A DNA stretch of 34,724 nucleotides from assembly GCA_910586485.1 (NCBI GenBank), contig CAJUIA010000036.1:1-34724 (forward strand). The letters are read 5' to 3'. Every line of letters starts with the position of its first letter. Positions within the stretch are counted from its first letter, which is position 1. The notes beneath the pieces are model-generated. The model made no database searches and was not told where the DNA came from. It saw nothing but the letters and a program-made list of their open reading frames with translations. Positions 32,024 through 34,724 of this stretch are shown here, piece by piece. The translations under genes were made by a program, and so were the position numbers. This stretch comes from an uncultured Acetatifactor sp. (GTDB lineage: Bacteria > Bacillota > Clostridia > Lachnospirales > Lachnospiraceae).

Positions 32024-33484
32024 TTAATACCTGATCTCCTTCAGCACATTCAGCCGTTCAATAGCCGCATCCTCCGGCCCGGTCATGGAACAGCCCTTTT
32101 CCTTGGCATAAAGAATGTACTCCAGAATCTCCCCGGTAATCTCTTCGCCGGGAGCCAGTATGGGAATGCCCGGCGGATAACACATGACAAACTCACTGCA
32201 GACGCGCCCCTTTGTCTCCGCCAGCGGCAGAGACTCCTTTTCCGCATAAAATGCGCTCTGGGGAGACACCGCCACCTTAGGCTCAACATACTCCTGCGTA
32301 TACATACCCGAATTGTCCCTTGCATATTTCCGCCGTATCTCCGCCAACGCACCGATCAGCCGCTCCATATCCCGCTCCCTGTCGCCGATGGAAATATAAG
32401 CCAGCACATTTGCAATATCCCCCAGCTCCATCTGAATATCATACTCATCCCGCAGAATATCATAGACCTCAATTCCGGCCAGACCAATCCCCAGCGTGTT
32501 CACCGTCAGCTTTGTCCTGTCAAAATCAAAAATGCTGTCTCCGTTGATCAGTTCCGCCGTATAAGCATAATACCCGCCGATGCGGTTAATCTCTTCCCTG
32601 CCATATTCCGCCAGCGCCGTGACCTTGGCAAATTCCACTTTCCCCCGGAGTGCCAGATTCCGCCTGGAAATATCCAGGCTTGCCAGCAGCAGGTAAGAAG
32701 CACTTGTTGTCTGGGTCAGGTTAATAACCTGACGCACATACCCTGGATTCACAGAAGCGCCTGTAAGCAGAAAAGAACTCTGCGTCAGGCTTCCCCCCGA
32801 TTTGTGCATACTGACCGCCGCCAGATCTGCCCCCGCCTCCATGGCTGACACGGGCATATCCGCCCCAAAATAAAAATGTGTTCCGTGGGCTTCATCCACC
32901 AGCACCTTCATACCGTTTGCATGGGCAATCTTTACAATGCTTCTCAAATCGGAGCAGATACCATAATAAGTAGGGTTGTTCACCAGCACTGCCACCGCGT
33001 CAGGATTTTCCCGGATGGTCTTTTCCACCTGGGAAACCTTCATGCCCAGCGCGATCCCCAGCTCCCTGTCCATGTCCGGATTTACATAAATGGGAATGGC
33101 GCCGCCCAGAACCAGCGCGTTAATCACACTCCGATGTACATTTCTGGGCAGAATGATTTTATCACCCTTCTTGCAGACGCTCAGCACCATACTCTGCACG
33201 GATGAGGTTGTCCCCCCCACCATGAGAAAGGCATACGCCGCTCCAAAGGCCTCCGCCGCCATTTCCTCCGCCTCCCGGATCACCGACACTGGATGACAAA
33301 GATTGTCCAGGGCCTTCATGGAATTTACATCAATTCCCACGCACTGCTGCCCCAGCAGCTCCACCAGCTCCGGATTCCCGCGGCCCCGCTTATGCCCCGG
33401 CACGTCAAAGGGTACAACCCTGTTTCTTCTGAATTCCTCCAGCGCCTCATAAATCGGGGCTCTTGACTGATTAAAACGGCCCAT
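32024..33484 (-). CDS. speA: Arginine decarboxylase (Orn/Lys/Arg decarboxylase, fold type I)
   Basis: The start is the ATG at 33484 behind AAAGGAGG, giving 486 aa. The PLP lysine is Lys228 in SMHKSGGSLTQSS, and VDEAHGTHF, DVPGHKRGRGNP and CYPPGIPILAPGE are visible. This matches B. subtilis-type SpeA (about 490 aa), not the larger E. coli forms. Arginine as substrate is inferred from the agmatine genes aguA and aguB in the same region. Lysine or ornithine remains possible. It lies between speD and speE. Confidence 0.93.
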   Translation of the reverse strand: MGRFNQSRAPIYEALEEFRRNRVVPFDVPGHKRGRGNPELVELLGQQCVGIDVNSMKALDNLCHPVSVIREAEEMAAEAFGAAYAFLMVGGTTSSVQSMVLSVCKKGDKIILPRNVHRSVINALVLGGAIPIYVNPDMDRELGIALGMKVSQVEKTIRENPDAVAVLVNNPTYYGICSDLRSIVKIAHANGMKVLVDEAHGTHFYFGADMPVSAMEAGADLAAVSMHKSGGSLTQSSFLLTGASVNPGYVRQVINLTQTTSASYLLLASLDISRRNLALRGKVEFAKVTALAEYGREEINRIGGYYAYTAELINGDSIFDFDRTKLTVNTLGIGLAGIEVYDILRDEYDIQMELGDIANVLAYISIGDRERDMERLIGALAEIRRKYARDNSGMYTQEYVEPKVAVSPQSAFYAEKESLPLAETKGRVCSEFVMCYPPGIPILAPGEEITGEILEYILYAKEKGCSMTGPEDAAIERLNVLKEIRY

Positions 33485-33582
33485 CCGGCGCCTCCTTTCT
33501 CTGTGTATGCCCGCCATGGTCTGCCAGATCTGGTAATATTTTTATCCAAATGCAATTCCGGCTTCGCGAAAGGGGGTTACTC

Positions 33583-34341
33583 TCAATACACATTTCTGCC
33601 GCTGAATATCTCAATCATCTCTTTGCGCAGATTGTCCATAATCTCCAGCCGGATCTTTGGCGGCAGCTCATAGACGTCGCTGTTGAACAGATATTCCTGC
33701 AGATCAATCTCCTTGATCAGCATCTTTGTATGGAAAATATTGGCATCATACACATTAATATCCACTGCATCATATCTGCGCAGGATGGACTCGTCAATAT
33801 AATCCTGAATGGACGTTATTTTGTGGTCGATAAACAGCTTATGCCCTCCAATGTCTCTGGTGAAGCCCCGGATACGGTAATCCATGGTAATAATATCCGA
33901 GTCAAAGGAACCAATCAGATAATCCAGTGTGGAAAGGGGCGTAATTTCCCCGCAGGTGGCCACGTCAATGTCTACCCGAAAGGTAGCCAGACAGGTCTCC
34001 GGATGATACTCCGGATAGGTATGCACCGTAATATGGCTTTTGTCCAGATGAGCCACCGTGGTATCCCCCACCGGCACCATGCTCTTCTCCGCCACCAGAA
34101 TTGTCACGGAGCTGCCCTGGGGCTCGTAGTCCTGGCTGGAAATGTTCAGCACCTTTGCTCCGATCATATCCGTCACATTGGTAAGAATATTGGTCAGACG
34201 CTCTGAATTGTATTGTTTGTCGATATAAGCGATATAATCCTTTTGCTCCCTCTGCGTCTTGGCATAGCATACATCATAAATGTTAAAGCTAAGAGATTTT
34301 GTCAGATTATTAAAACCATACAGGGAAATTTTGTCGCTCAT
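33583..34341 (-). CDS. speD: S-adenosylmethionine decarboxylase proenzyme
   Basis: The start is the ATG at 34341 with GAGAGGAG upstream, giving 252 aa. The self-cleavage site is in LDKSHITVHTYPE, with Ser102 becoming the pyruvoyl group. ATCGEITPLSTLDYLI and MDYRIRGFTRDI match the E. coli-class SpeD (about 264 aa) rather than the short B. subtilis class. It makes decarboxylated SAM for SpeE. It is the first gene of speD-speA-speE. Confidence 0.97.
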   Translation of the reverse strand: MSDKISLYGFNNLTKSLSFNIYDVCYAKTQREQKDYIAYIDKQYNSERLTNILTNVTDMIGAKVLNISSQDYEPQGSSVTILVAEKSMVPVGDTTVAHLDKSHITVHTYPEYHPETCLATFRVDIDVATCGEITPLSTLDYLIGSFDSDIITMDYRIRGFTRDIGGHKLFIDHKITSIQDYIDESILRRYDAVDINVYDANIFHTKMLIKEIDLQEYLFNSDVYELPPKIRLEIMDNLRKEMIEIFSGRNVY

Positions 34342-34724
34342 ATTCCGTCTCCTCTCATGTTTCCTCTCATTCCGCCGCGCAGGCGGCATCTAAATCTACG
34401 GGAGCTTTGGACGCGCAGCGTCACAAAAAAAGCAAGCGATGCTTTCATCACTTGCCCTGAAAATCTGTCTGTTCTGCCGCGCTGTCTGCTATGCACATTT
34501 AATCACTGCATCATATCAGCGGATATATTTCAAAACCGGCTGACGAGCTTTCCCCGTCTCTCCGGTATCACAGCAACGTATGGACAGATATGTGGTTTTT
34601 AGAGTCTATATAGCAAATATTTTACTTTTACTACTCTTATTGACCGTTTCACAAGTTAGATGTGCATCAGCACCGGTTTATAGTAACCAACTTATAAAAT
34701 TTGAGCTTTTAACTCAATCAATAA
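34342..34724. other. Region upstream of speD with terminator and possible leader
   Basis: No convincing gene was found here on either strand. It contains a minus-strand terminator (34425-34455). Upstream of it, nested pairs ACCGG/CCGGT and GACG/CGTC lie near 34530-34565. A TTGAG/CTCAA hairpin sits near the right edge. Confidence 0.5.
34425..34455 (-). terminator. Strong minus-strand terminator before speD
   Basis: On the minus strand GCAAGTGATG pairs with CATCGCTTGC around an AAAG loop (10 bp including one G-U pair), followed directly by TTTTTTT. It either ends a transcript from beyond the right edge or acts as an attenuator in the speD leader. Confidence 0.85.

Noticed and set aside
34213..34602. 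Plus-strand 129-codon frame at the right end
   Set aside because: It runs antisense through the speD start and the terminator, has no ribosome site and no recognisable protein features.

Overview
The window looks like chromosome of an anaerobic gut member of the Clostridia, most likely a Lachnospiraceae relative. The evidence is AGGAGG-type ribosome binding sites, SigA-like promoters, a TcdR/UviA-like sigma factor, a Hol_Tox-type small toxin, PF06541 (CmpB-type) membrane proteins and a clostridial-type arginine-to-spermidine gene set. No rRNA, tRNA, CRISPR array or complete insertion sequence was seen.

Positions 1-7630 (all minus strand) hold the most unusual locus. A 182-aa alternative sigma factor resembling TcdR/BotR/UviA is followed 20 bp later by a TcdE-like phage holin. 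Then comes an enormous leaderless protein (at least 2157 aa, running off the left edge) with about 13 fibronectin type III domains and a long YD/RHS repeat array. The order sigma factor, holin, giant protein without signal peptide matches the logic of the clostridial toxin pathogenicity loci. A TTTACA-N16-CTTTTT element sits just before the giant gene. I propose a holin-exported, sigma-controlled RHS polymorphic-toxin locus.

Positions 7764-14368 hold a plus-strand ABC-2 exporter operon behind a structured leader, a minus-strand Rrf2 regulator with three IscR-like cysteines, a fragment resembling the end of a sulfhydrylase gene, a heparinase II/III-family protein and a two-domain PF06541 membrane protein. 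Positions 14386-14837 hold a probable type I toxin-antitoxin pair: a 40-aa Hol_Tox-like membrane peptide (minus) and a convergent short RNA (plus) whose terminator overlaps the toxin stop codon.

Positions 14868-34341 are mostly a dispersed polyamine region on the minus strand. From upstream to downstream it holds speD, speA, speE, a GH3 glycosidase, a small membrane ORF, carboxynorspermidine synthase, a response regulator and two hybrid histidine kinases, carboxynorspermidine decarboxylase, a BtrH-like protein, agmatine deiminase, an acyltransferase and N-carbamoylputrescine amidase. Together the enzymes encode arginine -> agmatine -> N-carbamoylputrescine -> putrescine, then two parallel ways to spermidine: SpeD/SpeE with decarboxylated SAM, or carboxyspermidine synthase plus decarboxylase. 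A plus-strand serpin lipoprotein gene is inserted and overlaps the 3' end of the carboxynorspermidine synthase gene. The region upstream of speD has a strong minus-strand terminator and possible leader structure.

Everything here comes from reading the sequence. Family names rest on motif recognition, not on database searches.
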